Source: Mastigias papua (lineage: Eukaryota > Cnidaria > Scyphozoa > Rhizostomeae > Mastigiidae). Taken from it: a stretch of DNA of 64,000 nt. The notes under the pieces were generated by a model. It saw nothing but the letters and a program-made list of their open reading frames with translations, ran no database searches and was not told the DNA's origin. Position 1 is the first letter of the stretch, and each line of letters opens with the position of its first letter. A program made the position numbers and the translations under genes. Below, piece by piece: positions 1 to 13,082 of the stretch. The stretch is taken from the NCBI GenBank assembly GCA_964019165.1, contig OZ025282.1:10824229-10888228 (forward strand), given 5' to 3'.

Positions 1-115
1 GTGGTGGTGGTGGCAGTAGTGGTAGTGGTGGTAGTGGTAGTGGTAGTGGTGCTAGTGGTGCTGGTGGTGCTGGTGGTGCTGGTGGTGCTGGTGGTGCTGG
101 TGGTGGCGGTGGTAA
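1..115. repeat. GTG-rich imperfect trinucleotide repeat
   Basis: The window opens inside an imperfect GTG/GTA/GCT trinucleotide tract. It abuts the repeat unit at 121-389 on one side, just as GAT repeats abut it on the other, so the unit is sandwiched between two triplet arrays. Confidence 0.85.
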
Positions 116-120
116 TGATG

Positions 121-590
<470 letters not shown>

Positions 591-699
591 GCTTCCCGAG
601 AACAAACTTACGTGTGGGGTGATGTCACTCGGAAATTGTTTCAGCGAGATTTGTTGGAGGCTGGAGGGGATAACAAGTGATCAACAAAAGTCAAAGCTG

Positions 700-3600
700 G
701 TCTCAAAAGGAGAGAGTGTAGTGGCCACATGTTACCTTTCCCAAAAGATATCATGGGCCTATGCCCTGATTGGACTCAATTAAAGTATGGCAATGAGAAT
801 AGCAGAGACTCAAACAAGCAGAACAAGGCAAAATAAAGGAAGAAGGGAGCAAAGGAAAGAAAGACAAACTAAGAAAAGACATAAACTTATACAAAATCAT
901 AGATTCAACAACAAAGCGACAACAAAAATGTGGACATGGAATGTGCAGAAAACATCATTTGCAGCGAATAACAGAGGAAGATTGAAACGAATATCAGAAT
1001 ACGCCTGGATGAACAAAGTCGATATTTTGCTGCTAACTGAAATCACAGCTAACAATAATGATATCTTTTGGATGGGGAGCATGGTAAAGAGGACAGTTAT
1101 CATACATAACAGAAAAAAAGCCATTACACTTAGTATAATTTGGACAGATTTGTGGCTTGAAAGTGGAAGTCAGCATTGGAGGACGGACAGAACTACAACA
1201 GTATTTGCCAAGGCCTACCGTCTAATGTCAGTTTATCACCCATTATGGCACTACAGACTGAAGGAAATCAATGAATATAGGCACGCAATTGAGGAACAGA
1301 TACCAATGAGACGACACGATGAATGGATAATCATGGGAGGAGATCATAACGCGTCTGTAGGCAAACGTGAACAAAAGTCAAGCCATACAAGAGCCAGGGG
1401 TATATATGGTTGTGGGTCCAATAACGAAGCAGGAAATGACGCAACAGCATGGTGTGAAGTGAATGGCATGACTTGGGCAAATTCTTTTATGAGCCACCCT
1501 GATTGAGGGATATGGTTTCACCAAGGCTATGGATGATGGTATGAATTAGATGGATTTTTAATCAAACAAGAGCAACGGCAACGGATTGTAAAAAAACTGA
1601 GAACAGTGAAAGAGGACAGTTTCTCAGACCATGGACTAACGGAGCGAATTACAAGAACAGTGACCAGACCAAGAATAGTGACAACAGGTAATAAAAGGCT
1701 ATCCATCAATCATTTACTGCTAAAAGACCAAAACAAATCTGAAGAAGGCCATAGAATAAATAATAGAAGATGGAAAAAAACAGAATTGGTTTAATTTAAG
1801 TCAAATGATAACAAAGGAAGCCGCAGGTGTAGCGGGAAGGGTGCCAAAGAGATGGGGTTCACTATGGCTTGAGGGGCACAAAGAAGAGGCGCAGGCAGAG
1901 GACAGACGGATGACTGAGATTAGTAGCGAGAAATTTTCATTGATTGAGGCATCAAAGCAATTCCTAATGAACGAAGAGACAGAGCAGAAAGATCTTGCAA
2001 TTAAAGAGAAGCGAGCAGAGAGGATACGAAGAAGGAAAATATTTAGGACCAAATTGAGAGGACATGGTGGCAATAAATCATAGACCAATGCCAACAAGCA
2101 GAAGAACAGAATAATTTAGGTAAGATGTATCAACTACTAAAAAAGCTAGGAATGAGAGATTCAAAGACGGCATCAGCGAGGGAATATTTTACTCCACAAC
2201 AGTACAACTACATTTCGAAAAGGCATCAAAAGATAGAAATGAGGAAAGTAAGGAAACAAGGAAGAAAGCAATAGAAAAGAGTTAGGATATGAGAGACAGT
2301 GAAGCAGCAAGAATTGAGGCAGATAAACTCTGCAGCTCAATAACACAGACAGACATACTTAAAGAATGGTCAAAAGTCAAAGATGGGGCCCCATGATTAT
2401 ATAATGTCAGGATAACGCATGAAACATGTAATTACAACTACTCAACAAGCAGTATGAAATGATATACTAGACATTGCCACCAAACACCCGAATGAATGGG
2501 AATGAGCAGTAAAAACTGGTCTGGTAATCCCCTTTGATCAAAAAGGGGAAACGAGATGATTTTAACAACTATAGGTCTGCCTCCTAAGCATGGCAAATAG
2601 AATATTAGCAAGAATCATTGCATCAAGACTAAGGATATGGGTAGAGAAAATAAGAGTGCTGGATGAAAACGAAGACGGATTTCGAGTTGGCAGATTGACA
2701 GCAGATGCGGCATAAATATGCTTGAGACTACATAAAGAAGTAGGGCTATATGTAAATGAGAGTAATAGTGAGGAAGCCTGGACTCCTGTGGCAACACTTT
2801 TGGACATAAATGAAGGGTATCCACGAGTCAACAGACCAATCCAATGGAGCATGCTAAGAAAATATGGAATAAAACAGAAAAGCATTAGATTACTAAAAGG
2901 ACTGCAAGTGGAAGCTGAACACAGAGTAAGAGGTAGGGAGGAAAACAGCGATTCATGGCGACCATTACGAGGATTACGAGAAGGATGTGCTATGTCTCCT
3001 ATACTCTTTAATATCTCTCATTCAGCGGTAACGAGGCAAGCGGCAGAAGAACGGGTAAAATTGCACAGGAAAGAGGATTGAATGTAGGTATAGAGTTAAG
3101 TTGGCGCCCAGGGAATTCTCTATCACCGAAATAAATGAAGCAGGTGATAAAGAGCACAGAAAGAGAAACTTTTAGACTCAAAGAAGCTTTATTCACTGAT
3201 GATACAACACTGTATGGTGAAAAAGATGAAATGAGACAAGGCAAGGAAATTGTAAAACTAAGCAGAAGAAGTTCTGAAGAAAGGTGTCACGACGGCAAAG
3301 TAGAACATCTAGCATTAGGCACAGCAGCTGGAAGTGAAACATGAATGCTTGGGATATGAGTAGGTAGGAAACAAGGTCTAAACAAGAGGGAAATAAGGGA
3401 AGGATGCTCTTATGATCATCAAAAAATTGAAAAATTTCAAACTAGCTAAGAAAACACAAGCAATGATAAGTCAAGCCGTAGTTGAATCAACGGTGACAAT
3501 CAATTGTGAGACAAGGGCATGGCAGAAGCAAGAGAGAAAAGATATGCAAAAGATATTAGACTTGGGGTTATCGTTTTGTATGGATGAATAAGAAAAGGGC

Positions 3601-3960
3601 ACCAGCTCTTAAGCAAATGGAAGAGAATAAAAGTGAACATGTGGGGAGTAAGGAGAAAACTTGGAGTCAGATCAATGGATGCTAAGATCGAGGAAAGAAT
3701 ATTGAGAAGGATTGGTCATGTGACAAGGATGGAAAACAATCGTCCAACGAAACAGACAACACTTGGCTGGTATGTACCACCGGTGACACTGATGCCACAA
3801 ACAAAGCCAAGACATGGAATGTTAGAATATTGGAGGAAGATAATCTATGGAGGATTCATAGAAATAGGAAGACTAGAATGCGCGGTAGGTCACGTGGAGA
3901 GTAATGCCAATAGGGAGTCAAAATGATAGCACAACGTTGGCAAAAAGACAGTAGCAGCAC
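700..3960 (+). pseudogene. Decayed APE-type non-LTR retrotransposon (LINE)
   Basis: Pieces of one retrotransposon polyprotein appear in order but in shifting frames. From 787 to 1506 there is an apurinic/apyrimidinic-type endonuclease: WNVQKTSF, then LLLTEI, then VYHP and GGDHNASVG, with SFSDHG near 1620. From about 2560 to 3340 comes reverse transcriptase, with LLDINEGYPRV, GLREGCAMSPILFNI and the catalytic FTDDT. A C-terminal piece with RRIGHVTRM follows at 3633-3926. Stops and frameshifts separate all blocks, so this copy is dead. The 5' part (710-785) matches a plus-strand stretch at 56219-56310 in inverse orientation, meaning family A units and this LINE share material. The exact clade is not assigned. 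Confidence 0.8.
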
Positions 3961-5340
3961 TGTGAGCTCCAAGTAAACAACATAGGCTAAATGTCGTTTG
4001 ACGCGTAGTTTTGCAACATGGCACCTCCTCACAATAAGTATGGATATAACAATTGATGCACACTAAAGAAAATCTAACTTCTGGGCGAAATAACCTGTTT
4101 TGTCATCCGTAAGTATACGCGGACACGGGGTTTTTCCTTATAACTTGTAGCCCCTGTTACTTTCTATAAAACGCTAATTCGGCTACTAATTTATATTGGC
4201 CTTATTTACAAATACTGTGTGCATATCTAGCTAAAACTGCTACAAGACCAATTACTGATTATACTAGATTCCTGCATATTTAGAGAGGAATAGCAACTTT
4301 CTGCATCTGGGTACAAATATGACAAACAATTTCACTCAGGTCACTATCAATACCCCCAAGATGTCACTTTGCCAGAAACCTTCAGGGAACAATTCAAAAA
4401 GCATTACTAACTTTTTAGCTTTGATTTAATATAACAGCAATGCAAGATTTAATCAAATAAATAATTCTAATCATATTTATTTAGCCATAATGTAAGTGCA
4501 GTAAATAAAACTGAAACAACAAATGTTTCACAAGCAACAGGATGTAAACTAACAGAGTGCACAAAAGTCTTCACTTTTGCAGCTGAAAAGGTTATCTATT
4601 ACGAAAAAGTATTCTATCATTCCCAGTCTTACACAATCAGACCCTGGTATCTGAATAACAAATGTGACCCGTGATGCTTTTTCAATGGAAACTTCACCAA
4701 GTCTGCAATAAGATGAAAGGGTAGGGTATCACAGGGTACCTTTGATGGGTCTTTTAGTCAAAGCTTGAAGCTAGAGGGTAACATTCGTGTTCTATTGGGC
4801 ATACATCAAAGCATCAAACATCACAGGAATGCATTGATACATGTGGGTACATTCTGCCATCCCTCGGAAGAAAAGACATCAAAGGAATACAAAAATCCCG
4901 TGACGAAACACTTTTTTATTCTATTTCTTCTCTAACCGCATTTCTGCTAAATCTGAGAATATAAAAAGTCAAAGATAACAAGGCTGACTAATGAGACTAA
5001 TGATATAACACTTCTCATAAATGATATATCCTCAAACATCTTTGTTATCATGCCATGTTGTTTGGTAACTATGTTCCGAAATATAACCTTTTCAGAATTA
5101 TATTGAAATACTACAATTGTCAAAAATTGCGCTTCTAGAAAATTTTACGAATTTGATATATTCCTCAAAGATTTTATATAATATTCATATGTGTATATAC
5201 TTCTCAAAATATATTATACTTCTCAAAAATTACATGCAAGTTGGGTTGATACAACCATCCTACAGCTGTCCATCTTAAGTATGAAAGAAAACTACCTCTA
5301 TGACACTAGCTAACTCTCAACTAACAGCTACTTAGGGGCA
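3961..5340. other. AT-rich stretch, nothing recognised
   Basis: No exon, RNA gene or repeat with visible termini was found here. The sequence is AT-rich with short homopolymer runs. Confidence 0.6.
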
Positions 5341-5574
5341 GGTCATTAATTCTTTCAGTAGAGGGAGTGGAAGACATCTAGAAGGGGGTCAAACTTCTTC
5401 ACACTCTGCGGGAGAGGGAATGAAAATTAAAGAGCATTTCAAAAGGAGTATAGAGTTTCTTCTGAAGTACCTTGAACAGGGACAAAATTTTTTACATAAA
5501 TCTGAGATGAGGACAAAAATTCAATCAAGTATATGAGAGTGTGTTCCACCCCTCCCCACAAGTCAATAATAACC
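5341..5574. mobile_element. MITE family M1, copy 1
   Basis: A ~235-bp unit related along its length to 43588-43820 in the same orientation. Shared blocks include AAAGAGCATTTCAA, GAGTTTCTTCT and ATAAATCTGAGA. The ends are imperfect inverted repeats: GGTCATTAATTC near the start and its approximate complement at the end, followed inward by G-rich then GGAAGACAT-type blocks. It has no coding capacity. No target duplication could be fixed. Confidence 0.65.
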
Positions 5575-5697
5575 AGTGGCATGTCAATGTCTTTGATCAG
5601 AATACAGCCAAGTTACCTAGGTGCATTACATGTAAGGCTCACCCCGGAGATTAACTCAGTTACTTTGCATTCACGCCAATATGACACACATATAGGT

Positions 5698-6410
5698 CAT
5701 GTTGTTGTCATGTTGTTATTGTTGTTGTGATGCAGACTCAATTTAATATCTTCTGTGTGACAGGTCAAAATGGAGAGAAATAATACGCAAGAGGAAAAAG
5801 CATTAAAAAGAGTGGGAAGAAGAGCAATCAACATTTCATGGAAAACACTATTCACAGATGTCAAGAACAGACAGGAATATGGGGCAGCAAAGATCATTAC
5901 TATGTCAATAGGCTGAATGAAGACAAACGTTTAAATCAATCACAGGAAGAAAGAATCATGAAAAGATACCTAGAAAGAACAGACAGTAGGGAACAAAGTG
6001 TGAATGGTGTAATACTGCAAAAGAAGAAAAAACATCGATAAGTGGCCACCAAAATCTTTGCACGGGGGCCCCGACAGGAATTTGCCCACATTTAGGAGAG
6101 GCAAAATCTGTTGCAAACATGGCCCGCCATAGAAAACCATGCAGACATAGAAACGAAAGACAGTATACTTTACCGGAAGAAGAAAGAGCGCCATAGAAAG
6201 AGAAAAGAGACAATGAAATAAAAGGGGACTTAATAATTTGCGAACTTTATCATCAACCAAGATCAAGAGCACAAGGTAGTAGGCATAGGAGAATCTGTAA
6301 GGAGAAACAGGCCAACATCGACATGGGAATTGGACGGTGGATTCCTGATAGGGAACGACAGCCAACGACGACAACAGTGACGACGACGGTGACGACGACG
6401 GTGACAACGA
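5698..6410 (+). pseudogene. Possible LINE-derived remnant
   Basis: Purine-rich sequence with several open stretches (for example 5838-6041) whose lysine/arginine/glutamate-rich composition resembles the inter-domain part of the LINE at 700-3960. It ends in a GAT array, as that LINE family does elsewhere. No catalytic motif is visible, so this is a weak call. Confidence 0.25.
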
Positions 6411-6425
6411 TGGTGACGACGATGG

Positions 6426-6543
<118 letters not shown>

Positions 6544-6544
6544 A

Positions 6545-7616
6545 ATAAAGCAAGAACGAGACTAAAACACTTCAAATCAAACGGCATACAAAAATCCATG
6601 GTTAATGCATGTGCAATTGGCAGTACCTGCTTTCAACCAACGGGATCAAGCTAATCAATACTTCGTACAGTTCATCTTACATTCCATCATAAGTTTCAAT
6701 TAAATTTACCGCTAAGTCCCCATTTCATAGATAGTTTATGGCAATTGCTCCCAAAACCACACTTTCCAAATCTTTGAGGCCCTATATATCAACTCAAACT
6801 CCAAAAAAGACTAGAGTAGCAGCGAAACTGCATTCCGAAAATCGGTTCTATGTATTTTCTTAAGTAGCTTCGAAGGAAATGTCAACATAGTGTATTGGAA
6901 AAGAAAAAAGTAAGTCCCAACTATTGATCATTAAAATAATGACAACAAGTCATGGTACTCTCAAAGTCTTAGGTTAACTCTTGGATTTACTTTCGATTCT
7001 GAACAATTGCAATAATATAACATTGAATATATTCCCTCCAACCAATCAACAACAGAGCTGTAAGAATAACTATATATAACTATAATTGATGATTACAATT
7101 CTCTGCATTCGAAAGGAAACAGTTATACCTTCATAAAAATCACCAAGTCCTCATTACTTCGGGCAGACTTGAATTAAATACTCAGAGGATAATGATTGCA
7201 ATACTTACTGTACCAACAATATCTGCAGTTTGCTATCGCAATGCAGAATTATGGAATGGGCTCGGCAGGGAAACAAATTTGGCACCCTATTTAACAAACT
7301 TAAAATAATTTGTTAAACAGATGAATTTTGTACATCTTAGTTTCCTTTTTTGGTTTCATTATGCTAACACTGGAAACTATACAATAATACTATACATGAA
7401 AGATTTTTTTTATATGGTTTTTACAATACAGTCAATCTAAACGGCCAGTTACTTATAGCTAAAATTTTCTACCTCTACAAATATTCAAGTGACAATGAAA
7501 TGATGCTTTAACTTACTTTCTGGAACAGATGTTAAAATCCCCCCATCTCCAAATATTGCATTGGCACCAGGTAAAACATAAACTGTAGAAGCCCTTTCAC
7601 AAACACCTGAAAGAAA
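6545..7616. other. AT-rich stretch, nothing recognised
   Basis: No supported feature. It would be the 3' intron or flank of the exon at 7617-7873 if that exon is real. Confidence 0.5.
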
Positions 7617-7873
7617 AACATGCCCATAGCATCATCTCTTTCCTGAAAGTCAGCATACATTGCAAAGGGATAGTGAAGCAACAGATCCTCGTAAGGCCAA
7701 TCTGCACTAAGAAAACCCTCAGCGAAATTGCGCAGTGAAATACTCCTTGGGAAAATGCTCTCGACAAGAATTTCGTAAGCCAATTTCCAGTATGCAACAT
7801 TTCCAAGCGAAACTTCTCTCTTGAAAGAATCACTTTCAATGTGGACTTGTCTTGTGAGGAGCTTCCAAGCATG
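7617..7873 (-). CDS. Hypothetical internal exon
   Basis: An open 257-nt segment on the minus strand with an AG acceptor just upstream (ending ATTGAG) and a CAG/GTGTTT donor at its end. It encodes about 85 residues starting HAWKLLTRQVHIESDSFKRE and ending AMGMFFFQ, rich in aromatic residues and of normal amino-acid balance, unlike the surrounding low-complexity translations. I do not recognise the family. No partner exon was found nearby, so it may belong to a long-intron gene or be an isolated relic. A second frame is also open, which lowers confidence. Confidence 0.35.
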
Positions 7874-8866
7874 CTCAATTAGCATCGAAGATGAAATGTG
7901 CTGCTATATCTAATTTGTTATATATAATTCGTACCTACAATAAAGGTGTCATTTTGGCATTTCTACTGTAGTAGGTAAATTCGTAACTTTTTGATAATAA
8001 TATTAAAATTTATCAATTCTTCTGTGGGGATAGTAAAATACAAAAAACATGTTTGTAGCGTGCATCAGTGCCCCAGTACATATTTTCTTATCATCCTTGG
8101 TCCGGGGAGGTATTTTCGTTGTCCCTCCCCTAGTTAAATCTTCCTGGGTTTCTATGAAAGTTGATATGAGAGTTTATGGCAAGTCCTAAACAATTTACTT
8201 CCAAAACATGATTTCTGAAAATGGGAGATTTTGTTTACTGCACCACAATTCATACTATATGAAACATATTGCCAATCTGAAAAGGAAATTCCCTAATTGC
8301 ACTTGCTGATACCTACTGTGTCAAGATGCCAATAAAAGATTGTGAATGTAACCTAACATACTCTCCTTTAACAAATTCTTGAAGCAGCACTGTGTAGATG
8401 AGATCTATACAATTTTTACTTCCTAATATCCCATGTGTCACAACAGAGTTGGTATACGCTTTCTGCATCTAAAACTAAGTAATAATAACTTGGATTCACG
8501 TTTCACTGAAATAGGGATACTTCTTAATTACGTTGCAGTTTTCCATAGTTCCGATTTGGTTATAAATTTAATTCATTTTCAGTTCAATCCAAATTCTACT
8601 ACATACAACGGATAACATAAATCAATTGCAACACTAAAGTAGACTTAAGGTTTAATTGGCAAGTTACTCCACAGTGTCGTCCAATGTATTGACTACATTG
8701 TACACTAGATAGTACAATGCCTTCCTAACCAAGTAGAAATTGCCACAACACGACAGTCTCATTTCGTATTGATTGATGGATGAATTTTATGAGAAGAAGT
8801 TATGACAGAAGATGGGTGCTATCTTTTTGGCTGATTCGAAAACAAATAACAATTTAAGTTTACAGA
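7874..8866. other. AT-rich stretch, nothing recognised
   Basis: No exon, RNA or bounded repeat could be supported. Confidence 0.5.
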
Positions 8867-8971
8867 CATCTGAAAATCTAAGTAATCTTAATTCTTTAAA
8901 GATAGGAAGATTATGTGCTGGATAGCTTTATCTGAGATTGCCCTGGTGGCTCTCTTTTGCGTTTTGAATAT
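8867..8971. repeat. Local direct repeat D1, copy 1
   Basis: A ~105-bp unit repeated 374 bp downstream. Shared landmarks are AAAGATAGGAAGATTAT and GGCTCTCTTTTGC. Confidence 0.8.
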
Positions 8972-9240
8972 ACGCTTCTATATCTGCAATCTGTTGTTTC
9001 AGCACTGCAACTTCCTTGCCATGGCTGCAGGTACACTTCTCACCCTCAGAAACGCGGGTTTCTTTATGAATAACATATCTCCAAATCGCCTATTTTGTTC
9101 TCTGTTTCTATCTTTTTACTTCTATCTGTTAAAGTACATCTTTCCCTTCAGATGCACGTGATCCACGAGGCTTCAATTCTACTGGTTAAATTCTTTTCGC
9201 TACAACAGTTGGCTGTTGTTCATATAGGTCTTCTTATAGA

Positions 9241-9345
9241 TATCTGAAAGCCTAAGTAACATTAATTCTCCAAAGATAGGAAGATTATATGCATGATAGC
9301 TTCATAACAAATCACCCTTACGGCTCTCTTTTGCATTGTGAATAT
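9241..9345. repeat. Local direct repeat D1, copy 2
   Basis: The second copy of the 8867-8971 unit in the same orientation, with scattered substitutions, indicating an old local duplication. Confidence 0.8.
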
Positions 9346-9719
9346 GGGATCAATATACTACATTTAGGTTTGACACAGAGCAATAATATTCTATATTGAA
9401 GAAATGAAAGGAACATAAAATTTTATACATACACCAAAGTGCATGTTGGGTTTCTAATCCTAGAGAGGATTTCAGACGCCCTAGTTGAAACTTTGTAAGT
9501 TCACTAGGATGCTGTTTTCAACGAAGGTGCTCATCTACCAGAAGTATTATGAATTTAACATATTTAGCTCTAGTGAGCTGATACAAAGTGTAAAATTTGT
9601 GCTAGTGTTTTTACCTGTTTTCTACCGATTTTTTACCTATTGCGTTTTATACCCATTTCAAATTACAAAGAAGAAGGAATCTTTAAAGCAGTAGGGTGGA
9701 AAGTTATTTAATTGGGCTA

Positions 9720-10010
9720 ACTGACATTAAATACAAGTCCATTTGCATCAAGAGATCTTTTAACATATTAAAGCTCAGTATTAACCTTCTGCAAAGGTTA
9801 CCACGTGCTTGGGGTTCAAAGCAAATATTAGTATCATCCGCAAAAAGATAAAATTTCACCATTTTGCAGCATTGAATAGATCAATACTAAACACCAGGAA
9901 AAGTAGGGGTGCAAGCACGGATGCTTGAGGGATACAGAACGTTCAGTAGGTTTGAGTTGATCCCATTCATTGAACCATTGGTATCTACATGATAAATAAG
10001 ATTCTTAGAG
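9720..10010 (-). pseudogene. LINE reverse-transcriptase scrap
   Basis: Minus-strand translation gives the ordered RT blocks SVLAPLLFLVF and, after a frameshift, FADDTNIC, the polymerase A-to-C region of a jockey/CR1-type LINE. The fragment is about 290 bp, frameshifted, with no recognisable 3' end. It is a relic of a retrotransposon insertion. Confidence 0.6.
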
Positions 10011-10019
10011 GCTGTTGTG

Positions 10020-10112
10020 TCTCCCATGCACGGTTGTTGACTGCTAGTCAAAGACAAATGAAATCTGGCTAGCCAGAGAAAAAAGTTGCCAGCGGAACGA
10101 GAAAAGAGTTGA
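10020..10112. repeat. Dispersed repeat D2, copy 1
   Basis: Related to 14698-14792 in direct orientation, starting at CGGTTGTTGAC and running through an A/G-rich stretch. The following 80 bp can fold back on the A/G-rich part, which hints at a small foldback element. Confidence 0.5.
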
Positions 10113-10338
10113 CTTCAGATCAACCTTTTTCGCTTCACCCTTTTCTGGCGAGATTGCACCAGAGTCTCATTGCGCATGTCTGTGACGTACTTTGCCACAA
10201 ATTTGTCGTAATTAGCTCAGCTATTTCTCAGTGGAGGTTGGCCATTACGTGAGGTTTTCACAATATCCAGTACACTAGTATCTCCTTATAGCATAAATAC
10301 ACAGACAAAATTTAAATATGTATCACGTATATGCATAA

Positions 10339-10603
10339 AGCCCCATTTACACTAGGTTACACTAGACGATTTGTACAAAAAGACTAATCCAAGAACTAGC
10401 AACACCTCAATAACGAATAGCATCATGACCAATCTAAAAGCTGTCAAAAGAACAAACGAGGTTGGTAGTAGAAAGTTAGGCAAGTCCAAACTTTTGCACA
10501 GCAAATATAAAACATGTTTGCAGTAGGATTTCTTGTCACACTATGAGTTTACCCGGGAATCAGATTGACAAATTTATACCAATCTTCTAGTGTACACGGG
10601 GCT
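10339..10603. mobile_element. PIF/Harbinger-like MITE
   Basis: A 265-bp element with terminal inverted repeats AGCCCCATTTACACTAG and, reversed at the other end, AGCCCCGTGTACACTAG. It is flanked on both sides by TAA. The 3-bp TWA target duplication and GC-rich start followed by TTTACACTAG fit non-autonomous PIF/Harbinger elements (family knowledge). It has no coding capacity. Confidence 0.75.
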
Positions 10604-11499
10604 TAACGTATGTGCAAGAATACCAACCAGAGTTGGATATCATGAGGGACACAATTGCAATAGTAATCTATTTTTGAATGGTTGTCAATTGAAGATATCA
10701 AAGACAGGAGTAAACAAAAGGAATGATGATAAAAATAGCATCTACTTTTTGAACAATCAAATATATATAACAAAATGAGCTATAACTTCTTCTTACGTAT
10801 GCTAAATATGTGTACAATAGATATTGCGTCAAACAAGTGCTTGTGGGAAAATATTTTTTACGCTTTGTCAATCACAGGGGTATGAATAGTGAATAGACTG
10901 CAATGAGCAGTGCTATGATGGACTACGTTGTTGCTAGGGTATGTATATGCTGTGACTGCTGTTGAGACGACTGCTCAGACCCCTTGACTATAGAGAACTA
11001 ACTTGTGAAAGGCTTCATGTTTCTTTAATACATTAGTTAACTTTTCGACAAGAGATTTATCTATCAGTTCAATCATAATTCAAAGAAAAGGGACTGGATA
11101 GGAAGCTTCGGTACTAAACAACTGACCCTTTGTTTTATGTTGAGCACAATAGCCCTATGCTCACGTGATCAAAGGTGCAAGCTGACACAAAATAGTCAAG
11201 ATCTCCTAATACTACACTTCCGATTCTTCATTAAAATACATCTTTATATCAATAATATTTGCTTCAAGTGCTTATCAAATCTTCTGTTCTTATCCGTTTT
11301 CATATCCTGTCAGCAATATATAGATCGATTTTATCGCTATTTGTCTTGTAACCTCTGTAAACGAAATTTTTCACTGAAGCCCTAGACAACTGATTACAAT
11401 TTCAAATGCTTCAATGTCTGGTAACCTGGTATAAAACTGAAGCATCTTTCTGTCTTCGTTAGTTCTTTCAAAGGAAAAATTTGTTCCAACTTTTTCGGC
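10604..11499. other. AT-rich stretch, nothing recognised
   Basis: No supported feature. Confidence 0.5.
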
Positions 11500-12284
11500 T
11501 TCAGTTCGTTTATTTCACCTTGTTAATTTTCAAGTCTCCCCCTTTACGTTCAACATTAATTTGGTGAATATAGTTTTTGACTTGCAGAATTTCTCCATTG
11601 CTATTGCATGCAAATTCCGCATCGCTGCTTTCTAAATCATTGTATGGGCTGTTCTCTGAACGTAATTGGTTGTTCTCAACTTTGAGGTTATCTATTCTCC
11701 CTAGCTAGTTTTCATCAATAGAAGAAACAGATTTCCGCTTTTCAAGTACTGGATGTTTGAGGCTGGGCTTGCTGTGGCTGTATAGTTTCTGGCACGCTTG
11801 TAGGGACATTATGTAAATCAGTTCTTTTTCCTTCGGTAAAATGGCTAGAACAGACGCCGTATCCGTCAGTGACTACAAACTTCTTGCACAATACTTTATG
11901 GTGCCATATCTTATTCTGATGTGTATCTTTAGGAATACCGTAACAAGATAACTCCTTATTCCTTCTAGAGTTCTTAAAGCACCCTGGAACACAGTAAGTA
12001 AACCCTCCACGGAGAGACAAGTTCTTTTCTTCCTCAATCATGCCCCTTATATTTGCAGGCAACTGACAGGGCATGCCTACACCACTAACAAAAGTTTTAA
12101 GCTCTTCACCACTATTACCATTCGGGCACGAGCTTTTAGAAAAGCTATGGATAATTCTTGCGGTCAACGCAGATTTTTCACAACTATCACCACCAGTAAG
12201 TAAACCTTCGCTTGATGATCCAAGACTGATACTACTACTCCAGAATGAAATGTGGATTGGAGCGATACTGACGTCATTATGCAA
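11500..12284 (-). pseudogene. THAP zinc-finger gene, apparently broken
   Basis: The minus-strand frame ending at 11742 contains a THAP-type C2CH zinc finger: CVPGC, then about 35 residues with KIWHHK, then CSSHF, followed by the VPTSVPE segment. THAP domains bind DNA and occur in host regulators and in P-element-type transposases. Downstream, after a frameshift near 11752, translation continues for about 75 residues as SIDEN, a stop, then a leucine/asparagine-rich coiled coil (NLKVENNQLRSEN) ending at a stop near 11515. A coiled coil after the finger is usual in this family. One frameshift and one in-frame stop suggest a pseudogene, unless splicing or sequence error explains them. About 90 upstream residues before the finger are serine-rich and open. 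Confidence 0.6.
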
Positions 12285-12817
12285 AATATCAATTCAGCTA
12301 TACTTCAATTTCCATATTTAGAAAAGGATTTTTACACACATCAGAGAAAGGAGGCTTTCTAAGTTGAAATAAATTTAACTGGTTCTGACATATATGAAAA
12401 AGCACGTTGGGAAAAACAAATAACTATTATTGAGATTTTACTTTAGAGGCTGGAGAAGCTACATTAAATAAATGTAAAGTAGCGTAATTCAGAAATGCAA
12501 TCCTTCACCAGTTCTTCCTATTACTGATACGAAAGGCACATCATGTCCATGAAGGAACAAACACATCATGAAGTCAATCAACAACAAAAAAATATAAGGC
12601 TGATGAAACAAAATATTGGCACTTAAGTATAAAATTGACGCATTGAAAGTAGGAGTAATCCAAATAGTGCATAATTGAAGCTAAAAATAGAAAGTGCAAC
12701 CGTTAAGTGATACAGCAGGCCTCAGCTAAAAGTGGTCAGATAAAACTGCTTTGAGTTGTAATGCTCTAATCACATTTGTGCTGTTGGAACCAATGATGTC
12801 AATAGTAATATCATTAC

Positions 12818-12895
12818 CTGATTCATTCTGAGTCTCCATTTCAAGACTGGGTTGCTGAACACTAGCAGTACATTCCATTTCTGCAAGAGTAATAT
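12818..12895 (-). CDS. Candidate small acidic exon (phase 1-1)
   Basis: A 78-nt segment bounded by AATAATACAG upstream and CAG/GTAATG downstream. In phase 1-1 it encodes DITLAEMECT at its start and METQNESG at its end. The next exon upstream (13020-13082) ends in the similar ETQNQSG before the same kind of donor, so the two look like diverged duplicates. The THAP fragment lies downstream on the same strand, but my phase check to that exon did not close cleanly. The function is unknown. Confidence 0.4.
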
Positions 12896-13019
12896 CTGTA
12901 TTATTGAAAAAACTTGGCATTATCAACAATTTGTTTTAGTCTGTTACACTTATGAACAACTGATTATATGTTCTATTGAAACACAATTCCAAAATGATTG
13001 TGAATAATTCCAAAATTAC

Positions 13020-13082
13020 CTGATTGATTTTGTGTTTCAGTTAAATCTTCATCATGAGTAGGTTCATCATCAGTTATTTGTC
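13020..13082 (-). CDS. Candidate small acidic exon (phase 1-1)
   Basis: A 63-nt segment with a TTTTATAG acceptor and a CAG/GTAATT donor, encoding 21 mostly acidic residues (GQITDDEPTHDEDL and onward) in phase 1-1. It splices in frame to 12818-12895. It could encode a disordered acidic linker; there is no family assignment. Confidence 0.4.
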
